Shown: one piece after another, positions 28,144 through 36,812 of the stretch
Numbering within the stretch: the first letter of the stretch is position 1
How the letters are laid out: every line of letters starts with the position of its first letter
NCBI RefSeq assembly: GCF_004006315.1
Contig: NZ_CP026530.1
Span: forward strand, 1,416,501-1,480,500
Source of the DNA: Nautilia sp. PV-1
GTDB lineage: Bacteria > Campylobacterota > Campylobacteria > Campylobacterales > Nautiliaceae
DNA length: 64,000 bases
Direction of reading: 5' to 3'
Notes under the pieces: model-generated
The model's input: only the letters and a program-made list of their open reading frames with translations
Told to the model about the DNA's origin: nothing
Database searches by the model: none
Position numbers and translations under genes: made by a program

Positions 28144-28554
28144 ATGCTTATACAGACACTTAAAGAAACAATAAACACACTTGAAAATCTAATATCAATT
28201 ACACTTGAAGACATAAACAATATCAAAAACGCAAAACATGATGAAGTATTCGCCAATACTGAAAAAAAAGAAAAACTTGCACATCACTTTTCAAATCTTA
28301 AATCTAAAATAGACCAGATACTTGTATCAAGAAACAAACCTCTAGAAGAAATATTCTCTCCGGAAGAAGAAAAGCTTTTTAATGAGTTCAGAGAAAAACT
28401 TTTCGAATTTCATAAAGAACACAAAAGATTTTCAAAACTCGCGTTAAGCGTGGCTAATTTTTACAACACGCTTGTAAATAAATTGAAAGACGGTGAAAGT
28501 ATAAATTACAACAATGAATCATTCTGTAATTCAAACTTAAAAATAAAGGCTTAA
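28144..28554 (+). CDS. flgN: FlgN-type export chaperone
   Basis: A 136-residue helical protein placed between flgM and flgK, where FlgN is expected. FlgN guards the hook-associated proteins FlgK and FlgL in the cytoplasm and hands them to the export gate. Sequence is mostly helical with heptad character (LKETINTLENLISITLEDI, then HFSNLKSKIDQIL), and ends with a polar tail. Sequence identity within this family is low, so position weighs heavily. The stop lies 1 base before the flgK start codon. Confidence 0.8.
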   Translation: MLIQTLKETINTLENLISITLEDINNIKNAKHDEVFANTEKKEKLAHHFSNLKSKIDQILVSRNKPLEEIFSPEEEKLFNEFREKLFEFHKEHKRFSKLALSVANFYNTLVNKLKDGESINYNNESFCNSNLKIKA

Positions 28555-28555
28555 A

Positions 28556-30739
28556 ATGGCTATTTCAACTTCGTTTTCAACGGCTCTTACAGGACTTAAA
28601 GCGCATCAAAACGCAATAGACGTAACTTCAAATAACATATCAAATGCTTCAAATCCGGATTATGTGAGAGAAAGAGCCGTTTTTTCAACCCTTCCGGCAA
28701 TCAATTCCGCACCGGGCGATATAGGAACCGGTACAAAAATAAGTTCGGTATACAGAATTACAGACACTTTTTTATTTAACAGATACACCTCAACATCTGC
28801 GACATATTCCAATCTTGACACACAGGAACAATATCTTAAAGAAATAGCCACATATTTTCCAGACGTAACGGATAACGGACTATATAAAGATATGGAAGAT
28901 TTTTTCAATGCATGGCAGACATTTGCAAGCAACCCGAACGACGGATCCGTAAAAGTGGATCTTGCAGCTAAAACTCAGGCAATGACCGATGATATGAAAT
29001 CATTAAAAAACAAACTCAAAGACATACAAAAAAGTATAAATGACGAACTTAATACAAAACTTGACGAAGCCAACAGTATAATCAAACAGATAGCAGACCT
29101 TAACAAAGAAATAACTGCACATGAAGCCAATCAGGAAAATCATGCAAACGAACTTAGAGACAAAAGAGACGCCCTGGAAAAACGTTTAAAAGAGCTGCTT
29201 GACGTAAATGTTTACAAAAGCGGAGTAAAATCAACTGACGCTCAAGGAGCAGAAACAACGGACTATGCGGAAGATTATCAGATTTCTCTCGGAGGATATC
29301 CTTTAGTTGACAACTCTACATATCATGAATTAACTATTGATTCGTTAGCCGGAAACCCGATGATAGGTATAGAAAAACAGGACCATTCTGTTGCAGATAT
29401 AACAAAATCTGTAAAAGGCGGTGAAATCGGAGCGCTTCTTAGTTTAAGAGGAACCGAATTCAACAGCGAAGGCAATCCTACAGACGGAACTTTGGGAAAA
29501 CTTATGAGTTCTTTGGATTCTCTTGCTAACGGATTAATAAGAAGCGTCAACTCTATATATTCATATTCCGCACAGCAGTCTGTGGAAACTGACGTTATAA
29601 GTTCTCCCGAAACGATTCCGCCTGATTTGACCGATACGTCTTTAGATTCTTTATACAGCATGTATCATGTATTAAAATCTCCTGTAAGAGACGGTAACAT
29701 TACTTTCAGCGTATATGACGACCAGGGAAATTTAGACACTTCCAAACAGATAAAAGTCGCAGTCAAAAGCAGCGACAGCATCAATGACGTTATTAACAAT
29801 ATAAATACCGCTTTTACAAACAACGGTGTGACTGATGTGGAAGCAAAACTCGTAAACGGGCAGTTAAAACTGGTCAACACTTCCGACGGTCAGGAAACAT
29901 CAAAAGTACTGGTGCAGGATGACGGAGCTCAGCTTTTTACAGCTCTGAATCAGATAGAATACGAACCTCTAAATCAGGTCAACAATACGCAGATGCCGCT
30001 TCCTCTTAAAAACGGAAGCTTTGATATAGTTGTGTATGACGACAGCGGAAACGCCATAGCTAAAAGAACGATTACGGTAAATATGGATTCTAAAGACCCT
30101 AGATATTCCACTATAGAAGGGATTATGGCACAGATAAATACTCCCGGTATTGACGACAACAATGACAACAACCTAAACAATGACGTTGATGACTATTATC
30201 AGGCACAGTTTTTAGGCGGAAAACTTATTCTTTCTAAAAAAACAGACCAAAACACTTATGTAGGACTTGATAATGATACGGCAGATTTCGGAGGAGCTTT
30301 CGGCGTTAATAAATTTTTAGACGGAAAAGACGCTTCAACAATTGAACTCAGAAAAGATTTTCAAAATGACCCTAGTCTTATAAGGGCAAGTAAAACACCT
30401 AATTCGGGTGATAATACAATTGCTAACGATATGCTGCAGCTTCAATATGAAAATGTAAACTTTTACGTTAACGGAACAACTCAGGAAAACACAATTTACG
30501 GTTTTTACAGAGGACTTACATCTGACCTGGCTAATCAGACACAGACTGTCTCTAGTAAAAAAGAAAGTACTCAAACTCTTTTGACAAGTGTTAAAAACGA
30601 ATATTATTCACTAAGCGGAGTCAATATAGACGAAGAACTAGTTAATCTTGAAAAATTTCAAAGGGGCTATCAGGCAAACGCTAAAGTCATAACGACTATA
30701 AATCAGATGCTTGACGCCCTCTTTTCAATAAAACAGTAA
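28556..30739 (+). CDS. flgK: Flagellar hook-associated protein 1 (FlgK)
   Basis: Forms the first hook-filament junction ring outside the cell. The 727-residue protein has the family N-terminus (FSTALTGLKAHQNAIDVTSN, NNISNASNPDYVRERAVF) and C-terminus (SGVNIDEELVNLEKFQRGYQ, then NAKVITTINQMLDALF). The N-terminal D1 helix with LNKEITAHEANQENHANELR and DKRDALEKRLKELL is also typical of FlgK. Expected partners FlgL and flagellin are outside the window. Its stop abuts the stop of a convergent gene with no gap. Confidence 0.96.
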   Translation: MAISTSFSTALTGLKAHQNAIDVTSNNISNASNPDYVRERAVFSTLPAINSAPGDIGTGTKISSVYRITDTFLFNRYTSTSATYSNLDTQEQYLKEIATYFPDVTDNGLYKDMEDFFNAWQTFASNPNDGSVKVDLAAKTQAMTDDMKSLKNKLKDIQKSINDELNTKLDEANSIIKQIADLNKEITAHEANQENHANELRDKRDALEKRLKELLDVNVYKSGVKSTDAQGAETTDYAEDYQISLGGYPLVDNSTYHELTIDSLAGNPMIGIEKQDHSVADITKSVKGGEIGALLSLRGTEFNSEGNPTDGTLGKLMSSLDSLANGLIRSVNSIYSYSAQQSVETDVISSPETIPPDLTDTSLDSLYSMYHVLKSPVRDGNITFSVYDDQGNLDTSKQIKVAVKSSDSINDVINNINTAFTNNGVTDVEAKLVNGQLKLVNTSDGQETSKVLVQDDGAQLFTALNQIEYEPLNQVNNTQMPLPLKNGSFDIVVYDDSGNAIAKRTITVNMDSKDPRYSTIEGIMAQINTPGIDDNNDNNLNNDVDDYYQAQFLGGKLILSKKTDQNTYVGLDNDTADFGGAFGVNKFLDGKDASTIELRKDFQNDPSLIRASKTPNSGDNTIANDMLQLQYENVNFYVNGTTQENTIYGFYRGLTSDLANQTQTVSSKKESTQTLLTSVKNEYYSLSGVNIDEELVNLEKFQRGYQANAKVITTINQMLDALFSIKQ

Positions 30740-31318
30740 TTATTTTTTTAAAACTTTTCTTAAATTGTTCAATGTTTCATAACCGGCTGAAATAATTTTA
30801 GAATTAAAAATAAAAGCCGGAGCCCCGTTAGGGTCTACCTCAGCCTGATATATAATTTTTATTCCGTCTTTAGTTTTTTGGGCTTTAAAAACAACGTCGT
30901 CTTTCATTTCAACACAGTCCGGTTTTTTAAACTCTTTTTTTATTTTTTCAGGCAGCTTATTATACGGCACACTGTTCATAGTTAAAACAAAAACTCCGTT
31001 TTGATCATTTTTACTGATTTTATAAAAAGCAAATCTGTTACTCAATGGAAAAGGGAAATCCAGCACTTTTAACACATAACCGTCTTTTACTTCTATTTTG
31101 TCTATCTTTTTTTGCCATTTCGGATAATTTTTAAAATCTAAAAGTGTATTTTTGACTTTTTCAAAAGGTATACCTTTTACACTCATCACCGCCTTAAACG
31201 CGTCATATTTGGAATTTTTCACATCCTGGGTATATACCTGTATTCCGTTTTGGTCTTTTTTAAGCTCCCATGAAAATAAAAACACGGCGCACATTACCAA
31301 AAAAAGCACTTTTTTCAT
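30740..31318 (-). CDS. Periplasmic START-domain lipid-binding-like protein
   Basis: A 192-residue protein with a signal peptide (MKKVLFLVMCAVFLFS) and a START/Bet v1-like fold. The markers are NGIQVYTQDVKNSKYDAFKA, LLDFKNYPKWQKKIDKIEV and an IIYQAEVDPNGAPAFIFNSK segment near the C-terminus. Bacterial START proteins are thought to bind hydrophobic ligands; none is named here. It is transcribed alone and its stop codon touches that of flgK. The family is fairly clear, the ligand unknown. Confidence 0.8.
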   Translation of the reverse strand: MKKVLFLVMCAVFLFSWELKKDQNGIQVYTQDVKNSKYDAFKAVMSVKGIPFEKVKNTLLDFKNYPKWQKKIDKIEVKDGYVLKVLDFPFPLSNRFAFYKISKNDQNGVFVLTMNSVPYNKLPEKIKKEFKKPDCVEMKDDVVFKAQKTKDGIKIIYQAEVDPNGAPAFIFNSKIISAGYETLNNLRKVLKK

Positions 31319-31358
31319 TATAATCCTTTTTGGAAAATTGTAACATAAAAGGAAAACT

Positions 31359-32084
31359 TTGAGTATAAAAAACAGACTCGATGAATTAATTCAAAACAAT
31401 ATATATGAAGTAAACGAAAAAATTCCCGACCCCGTGTTGATAGCACATAAATATAAAGACGAATACTCATCTTTAATTGCGGCGCTTTTCGCTTACGGCA
31501 ATGTTAAAGCTATTCTTAAATTCTTAAACAGTATCGATTATTCTTTATGTAATGTTAAAGAAACGGACAGTTTATATTACAGGTTTCAGTCAAGCGAAGA
31601 TGTTTACCAGTTTTTAAAAACGGTATTAGTTATGAAAAAAAACTTTAGTCTGAACGAACTTTTTTTAAAAGGCTATAAAAAAGAAAACAATGTAATAGAC
31701 GGAATAAGGGAAATCATAAAAAAAATATACGAAATAAACCCGTACCGCTCTAAGGGATATGAATTTTTAATAGGAAAAATTCCTCCTCAAAAAACAAAAG
31801 GAACAAGCCCTTACAAAAGATGGAATATGTATATAAGATGGATGGTGAGAGACACATACCCTGATATCGGCTTATGGAAAAACGTAAAAAAAAGCGATCT
31901 TATTATTCCTCTTGATACCCATACACATAAAGTTTCTTTGAAACTGGGCCTGTTAAAAAGAAAAACTTACGACCTAGAAGCGGCAGTAGAACTTACTGAT
32001 AAACTAAAAGAATTTGATCCCGAGGATCCGATAAAATATGATTTCGCCCTCTACAGAATAGGACAGATGAATATTAAATTCTGA
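31359..32084 (+). CDS. TIGR02757 (DUF2400) family protein
   Basis: A 241-residue protein of a conserved bacterial family without assigned reaction. Telltale segments are IPDPVLIAHKYKDEYSSLIAAL (family PDP motif near residue 22), YYRFQSSEDVYQFL, RWNMYIRWMVRDTYPDIGLW and IPLDTHTHKVSLKLGL. The family has been compared to helix-hairpin-helix DNA glycosylases, but that is weak. The start is TTG at 31359, with AAAAGGA in place 6 bases before. It stands alone before atpB. Confidence 0.85.
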   Translation: MSIKNRLDELIQNNIYEVNEKIPDPVLIAHKYKDEYSSLIAALFAYGNVKAILKFLNSIDYSLCNVKETDSLYYRFQSSEDVYQFLKTVLVMKKNFSLNELFLKGYKKENNVIDGIREIIKKIYEINPYRSKGYEFLIGKIPPQKTKGTSPYKRWNMYIRWMVRDTYPDIGLWKNVKKSDLIIPLDTHTHKVSLKLGLLKRKTYDLEAAVELTDKLKEFDPEDPIKYDFALYRIGQMNIKF

Positions 32085-32188
32085 TGTGAAATAATATTTA
32101 CAATTTCTCACTTTTTTTTCAATTTTCGCACGATTTCACTATTAATTAACAATTAATTTTGATACAATTACAACAAAAAAGGAAATTT

Positions 32189-32872
32189 ATGGAAGGTAGA
32201 ATTTGGTTATTTTTCGGATTTCTGGGTCATGATCCGATGGTTCAACTAGTAGTACATACACTTCTTGCCGCAACGCTTGCGCTTATAGTTGCAAGACTTG
32301 CTACAAAAAATCTTCAAATCGTTCCAAGCGGATGTCAAAACGTAATGGAAGCGGTTGTTTCAGGTATTTTATACATCGGTTCTGATGTGGCAAGCGAAAA
32401 AGTTGCAAGAAAATATCTTACACTTGCTGGAAGTTTGGCGATTTTTATCTTTTTCGGAAACCTTCTTGAAATCATTCCTGGATTCGAACCTCCTACAGGA
32501 AACGTAAATCTTACACTTACACTGGCGCTTATCGTATTTTTATACTATCACTATGAAGGTATAAAAGCGCAAGGTTTAGGTCATTATATCGCCCATTTTG
32601 CAGGTCCTGTAAAATGGCTTGCGCCTTTAATGTTCCCTGTTGAAGTTCTTTCACATTTTTCAAGAATCATTTCTTTGGCTTTCAGGCTTTTCGGTAACAT
32701 TAAAGGTGACGACCTGTTCTTATTAGTACTGTTAATGCTTGCTCCTTATGTGTTCCCGTTAGCAGGTTTTGCTCTTATGACATTCTCTGCAATGCTTCAG
32801 GCATTTGTATTTATGGTACTTACATACGTATATATTTACGGTGCTGTAACCGGTCAGGAAGAAGCGTTATAA
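32189..32872 (+). CDS. atpB: F0F1 ATP synthase subunit a
   Basis: Membrane subunit forming the two proton half-channels next to the c-ring. From ATG 32189 it has 227 residues; an in-frame TTG 30 bases upstream is rejected because AAAAAAGGA sits just before the ATG. The essential arginine is in FSRIISLAFRLFGNIKGDD (the second R of SLAFRL), with five to six transmembrane helices and conserved PSGCQN and AFVFMVLTYVYI segments. In Campylobacterota atpB is usually separated from the other atp genes, as seen here. Confidence 0.95.
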   Translation: MEGRIWLFFGFLGHDPMVQLVVHTLLAATLALIVARLATKNLQIVPSGCQNVMEAVVSGILYIGSDVASEKVARKYLTLAGSLAIFIFFGNLLEIIPGFEPPTGNVNLTLTLALIVFLYYHYEGIKAQGLGHYIAHFAGPVKWLAPLMFPVEVLSHFSRIISLAFRLFGNIKGDDLFLLVLLMLAPYVFPLAGFALMTFSAMLQAFVFMVLTYVYIYGAVTGQEEAL

Positions 32873-32876
32873 TTTA

Positions 32877-32913
32877 GGAACGGCTTTTGCTTAGAGCTCC
32901 TAAAAAGGAGCTC
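32877..32913 (+). promoter_or_regulatory. Sigma-54 promoter with inverted repeat, upstream of an unknown small gene
   Basis: TAGGAACGGCTTTTGCTTAG has GG at 32877-32878 and GC at 32889-32890, 10 bases apart. A perfect 7-base inverted repeat, GAGCTCC (32894-32900) and GGAGCTC (32907-32913), is centred near the predicted start at 32902, and its right arm holds the ribosome site. The layout is the same as for flgI. Confidence 0.78.
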
Positions 32914-32914
32914 T

Positions 32915-33172
32915 ATGAAAATATCTTCCGGAATATCTTTTCAAAACACTTCAACTGCAAATTCTTTTCAAAACATTATGAACAATTTAAATTACGAAGA
33001 CAAAAAAACGCTCAAACAGGCACTTATGCAAATTCCGGGCAAAGAACTCCCTAAAATATTAAAAGAATTAAATAAAATACCGGTAGATGAGCATTACATA
33101 AAAAACCTGATCAACTTCATAAATACTAATATGCAAAAAAACAATAATGAAGGTTTTTTAATTTATGCTTAA
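32915..33172 (+). CDS. Unknown small protein under a flagellar-type sigma-54 promoter
   Basis: Not recognised. The 85-residue protein has no signal peptide or membrane segment. The first 25 residues are Ser/Asn/Thr-rich (MKISSGISFQNTSTANSF), resembling the disordered N-terminus of exported flagellar proteins. The rest is helical and Lys-rich, with a central IPGKELPKILKELNKIP segment. Its sigma-54 promoter matches those of fliK, flgD, flgE and flgI, which suggests it belongs to the middle flagellar gene set. The next gene overlaps its end by 8 bases. A minor hook/rod component, chaperone or regulator are all possible. Confidence 0.7.
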   Translation: MKISSGISFQNTSTANSFQNIMNNLNYEDKKTLKQALMQIPGKELPKILKELNKIPVDEHYIKNLINFINTNMQKNNNEGFLIYA

Positions 33173-33677
33173 ATATATGATAACAGACCCAAGATATACA
33201 TTAAAAGAAATAAAAGAAGCAATTATTAAATACAGACCTGATTTTGTCTGCTACAGAAACAAACTTTATTTCGACGAAAAAGAGATTATAGAATTTACCG
33301 AATTAGCAAAAAAATACACTAAAATATTTATAAACTATGATTCTCTCAACAAACAAGAACTCATAAATCTCTTTGACGGAATACATCTGCCTTCTTCAAA
33401 AATCAACAAAATAAACGAGTTTGAAAAAAAAACAGTTATTGTATCTACCCACAATATTGAAGAAGTCAAAAAAGCAGAAAAAGCTGATTATATAACTTTT
33501 TCTCCGGTATTTGAGAGCAAAGGAAGAAAAGGCCTGGGAATAGAAAAATTAAATGAAATATGCCGCCATCACAAAAACGTAATAGCGTTAGGAGGCATAA
33601 TAAGCAATAAAGAAGTCGAAAAAATAAAAAGCTCAAAAGCTGTGGGATTTGCAAGTATAAGGTATTTTTTTACATAA
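33165..33677 (+). CDS. ThiE/TenI-like thiamine-pathway protein
   Basis: A short TIM-barrel protein of 170 residues (ThiE and TenI are usually about 200-215). Recognisable segments are YMITDPR at the start, FVCYRNK matching the family substrate motif, DGIHLPSS, ADYITFSPVFESKGRKGLG and VIALGGI. Whether it is a thiamine phosphate synthase or a TenI-type thiazole tautomerase cannot be decided from motifs alone; the small size and altered phosphate-site residues favour a divergent TenI-like protein. It overlaps the preceding sigma-54-driven gene by 8 bases and the convergent tyrA by 8 bases. Confidence 0.75.
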   Translation: MLKYMITDPRYTLKEIKEAIIKYRPDFVCYRNKLYFDEKEIIEFTELAKKYTKIFINYDSLNKQELINLFDGIHLPSSKINKINEFEKKTVIVSTHNIEEVKKAEKADYITFSPVFESKGRKGLGIEKLNEICRHHKNVIALGGIISNKEVEKIKSSKAVGFASIRYFFT

Positions 33678-34497
33678 TTTTATGCAGTTCGTTACCCTTT
33701 TCCATCCATATTTTAAGCTCGTCCCATTTTTCCTCTTCTATCATATTTTTTGCCTTTTTAAGTTCGCTTTTAAAAGCTTCTATGGAATCCAGAAGGTTTT
33801 GTTTATTTTCTTTAAAAATATCCCCCCACATATGCGCGTTACTTTTCGCAAGCCTGCTCATATCCCTGAATCCACCGGCTGCTAGTGTTACAATATGCTG
33901 TTTATCTTCCTGTTTTAATACGGCATTTGCTATGGAAAAAGAAACAATATGCGGCATATGGGAAATAAATGCGGCATGTCTGTCATGCTCTGAGGCATTC
34001 ATATGTTTCACTCTCATTTTTAAATATTTATATATTCCGCAGGCTCGTTCTTTTTGAACGTCGCCGCTGTTTTCAATATCGCATACGACCATAATTTTAT
34101 TTTCATACAAATCCGCTACGGCTGCCATCGGTCCTGAATATTCAGTCCCGGCCATAGGATGTGAAGCCACTAAATTTTTTCTTATATTTGAAGGACATTC
34201 TTTTATAATACTCTCTTTTGTTGATCCAAAATCGATAATAGTGCAGTTTTCTTTAAGTTTCATATCAGCCAGCTGTTTTAAACACGCAATAATACCTCTG
34301 ATAGGTATGGCCAATATTATTACATCAACCCCGCTTAAATCTTCAAATTCCCCTACTCTGTCGATAAGCCCCAGTTTTAAAGCATCTCTTTTATGCTCTT
34401 CATTATGGTCTATACCGATAATTTCATTGAAATAACCTCTCATGGCAAGACCGAAACTTCCGCCCATTAATCCCAAACCTACAATACCGCAAGTCAT
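33670..34497 (-). CDS. tyrA: Prephenate dehydrogenase
   Basis: NAD-dependent enzyme of tyrosine synthesis, 275 residues, with no fused chorismate mutase. The Rossmann motif GIVGLGLMGGSFGLAMRG opens the protein. VDVIILAIPIRGI, IIDFGSTKESI and ASHPMAGTEYSGPMAAVADLYENK are typical, the last holding the catalytic histidine. HMPHIVSFSIANAVL is the family helix in the C-terminal domain. It is a single gene on the minus strand, convergent with the ThiE-like gene. Confidence 0.93.
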   Translation of the reverse strand: MTCGIVGLGLMGGSFGLAMRGYFNEIIGIDHNEEHKRDALKLGLIDRVGEFEDLSGVDVIILAIPIRGIIACLKQLADMKLKENCTIIDFGSTKESIIKECPSNIRKNLVASHPMAGTEYSGPMAAVADLYENKIMVVCDIENSGDVQKERACGIYKYLKMRVKHMNASEHDRHAAFISHMPHIVSFSIANAVLKQEDKQHIVTLAAGGFRDMSRLAKSNAHMWGDIFKENKQNLLDSIEAFKSELKKAKNMIEEEKWDELKIWMEKGNELHKIM

Positions 34498-34593
34498 ATT
34501 ACCTCTTTTTTAAATGAATTATACCATTAGTATGTAAAACTAAAAGAAGAGTTTTTACAAAATTTTTATTAAAATCATTACATTTTTTTTTGG

Positions 34594-34599
34594 TATAAT
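34594..34599 (+). promoter_or_regulatory. Extended -10 of bamA
   Basis: TGGTATAAT, an extended -10 element, lies 29 bases before the bamA start, between the divergent tyrA and bamA genes. A GGGG ribosome site follows. Confidence 0.55.
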
Positions 34600-34627
34600 T
34601 GCCGTTATTATTAAAACAAGGGGTATT

Positions 34628-36805
34628 ATGAAAAAAACGTTACTTTTACTGCCGATGCTATTGTTTGCCAATATTGACAATATAGAATATAAAGGTTTAA
34701 TACATATTTCTCCTGTCACTGCCAACAGTATTATCAAAATAAACAAAGGTGACAGTTTCAATGTTAAAAAAATTGACGAAAGCATTAAAGCATTATATAA
34801 AACAGGTTATTTTGAAACTATAAAAGCTGTAAAAAAAGACAATACACTGATTTTTGAATGTACGGAAAAACCGACAATTCTTGAAATCAATTTTGAAAAT
34901 CTTTCTCCTGATTTGAAAAAACTGCTAAAAGAAAAAAGTTTTATGCCGAAAAAAGGCGAAATTTATTCTGAACAAAAAATAGACAATTTAAAAGAGTTTA
35001 TAAAAGCATATTACCTTTCAAAAGGCTATTTCAATACTATTGTAAATGTGGATAAAAAATTTATTACCCCTACAACAGTTAAACTTACAATAGCAATTAA
35101 AAAAGGCGAAAAATTAGTTATTAAAAACGTTAATTTTTACGGTGCCAAAAAAATTCCGAAAAGCGAACTACTTGACCAGACTGAAAACAGACCAAGAACA
35201 TTTTGGAGTATAATACCGTTTACCAACAGCGGAAAATTAAATATCTATAAATTAATCTCAGACAAGCAGGCTTTGCAGAATTATTATCTGAATTTAGGAT
35301 TTATGGACGCATATGTAAGCGATCCCCTGGCCAAATCGAATTTTGACAATTACAGTGCTACTATAGATTATTCAATTCATGAAGGTATTAGATACATAGT
35401 AAAAAAAGTCAGCGTTAAATATCCTGAAAACATAAAAGTAAAACTTCCAAAATTAAATTTAGAAGCAGATAAATATTTCAATGTCTCTGCTTTAAGGGAA
35501 GATCTTAAAAACATAAAACACGCTTTCCAAAATGAAGGGTACGCATACGCAAAAGTTTATCCTGAAATCAAAAAAGACGGTTCAAACGCAATAATCACTT
35601 ATGTGGTAATACCTGGAGAAATAGTATATATAAGAAACGTTATAATTAACGGAAACTCAAAAACTTTAGACAGGGTAGTCAGAAGAAGCGTATATCTTGC
35701 TCCGGGAGACAAATATTCTTATAAAGACCTGACCGATACCAAAAACGCCCTTCAAAGAAGCGGTTATCTTGAAGATGTTAAAATAAAAGAAAAAAAAGTT
35801 TCAAACAATCAGATAGACCTGTTTGTTAATGTAAAAGAAGGCCTTAGCGGATCTTTAAAAGCCGGAATCAGTTACGGAAGCTATTCAAAACTTGGATTTA
35901 ACTTCTCTATTTCTGAAAAAAACGTTTTCGGAAGCGGACAGAGCTTAAGCGCTTCTATGGACTTTTCAAGCGTAAGCAGAACATACAAAATATCCCTGTT
36001 CAATCCTAGAATATTTGATACGAAATATTCATTTAACACATCTATATTCGACACTAAATTCGACGGTATATCTTATACCTCAAAACAAAAAGGTTTCACA
36101 GTAGGTGTAGGTAAACAGCTTTCAAGATTCGTAGGGGCCAATATTACTTACGGTTACACAAGAACAACCCTGACAGATTACAACACTACAGAATACACAA
36201 TGCCTAAAAGTACAAAAAGCTACATTGTATCAACAGTGAGCTTTAACAACACAGATAATTACTTCTTTCCGACAACAGGTCAAAAAGCGTCATTATCTGT
36301 AGAATTTGCAGGTATCGGAGGAGATGAAAAATATGTCAAAACAATGGGACAGTACAAATTCTTCTATCCTTTAAAAGACAAAACTTACCAGACATACGCC
36401 GTATTAAAATACAGAGTTATTGCAGGAGCTATAGTTAACAACGGATACCTGCCTATAAACGAAAAATTTTATTTAGGAGGTATGAGCAGCGTAAGAGGTT
36501 TCAGCTCATACTCAATATCTCCTGTTGACAGCGAAGGAAATAAAATAGGAGGTAAGTACGAATTTATCACCGGTCCTGAAATATCAACACCTCTTAGTAT
36601 TAAAAACAAATTATGGCTGAGCGGATTTATTGACTACGGTGCAATAGGAGAAAACAATCTTGATATTACAAGAAGTTCGTACGGTGTGGCATTAAACTGG
36701 ATCACTCCAATGGGACCGCTTAGCTTTGTATGGTCATGGCCTATCAAATATGAAAACGGAGACGACCTTCAAAGATTCGACTTCAGCATAGGGGCAAGTT
36801 TCTAA
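34628..36805 (+). CDS. bamA: Outer membrane protein assembly factor BamA
   Basis: The central beta-barrel assembly protein. The 725-residue precursor has a signal peptide (about 1-16), five POTRA domains (about 20-400, with INKGDSFNVKKIDESIKALYKTGYF in the first) and a 16-strand barrel ending in FDFSIGASF, where the terminal phenylalanine is the barrel insertion signal. The loop 6 motif appears as SVRGF, matching the family VRGF/Y. It is divergent from tyrA and convergent with lnt. Length is slightly below E. coli BamA (810), normal for the phylum. Confidence 0.95.
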   Translation: MKKTLLLLPMLLFANIDNIEYKGLIHISPVTANSIIKINKGDSFNVKKIDESIKALYKTGYFETIKAVKKDNTLIFECTEKPTILEINFENLSPDLKKLLKEKSFMPKKGEIYSEQKIDNLKEFIKAYYLSKGYFNTIVNVDKKFITPTTVKLTIAIKKGEKLVIKNVNFYGAKKIPKSELLDQTENRPRTFWSIIPFTNSGKLNIYKLISDKQALQNYYLNLGFMDAYVSDPLAKSNFDNYSATIDYSIHEGIRYIVKKVSVKYPENIKVKLPKLNLEADKYFNVSALREDLKNIKHAFQNEGYAYAKVYPEIKKDGSNAIITYVVIPGEIVYIRNVIINGNSKTLDRVVRRSVYLAPGDKYSYKDLTDTKNALQRSGYLEDVKIKEKKVSNNQIDLFVNVKEGLSGSLKAGISYGSYSKLGFNFSISEKNVFGSGQSLSASMDFSSVSRTYKISLFNPRIFDTKYSFNTSIFDTKFDGISYTSKQKGFTVGVGKQLSRFVGANITYGYTRTTLTDYNTTEYTMPKSTKSYIVSTVSFNNTDNYFFPTTGQKASLSVEFAGIGGDEKYVKTMGQYKFFYPLKDKTYQTYAVLKYRVIAGAIVNNGYLPINEKFYLGGMSSVRGFSSYSISPVDSEGNKIGGKYEFITGPEISTPLSIKNKLWLSGFIDYGAIGENNLDITRSSYGVALNWITPMGPLSFVWSWPIKYENGDDLQRFDFSIGASF

Positions 36806-36812
36806 TTCTCTC

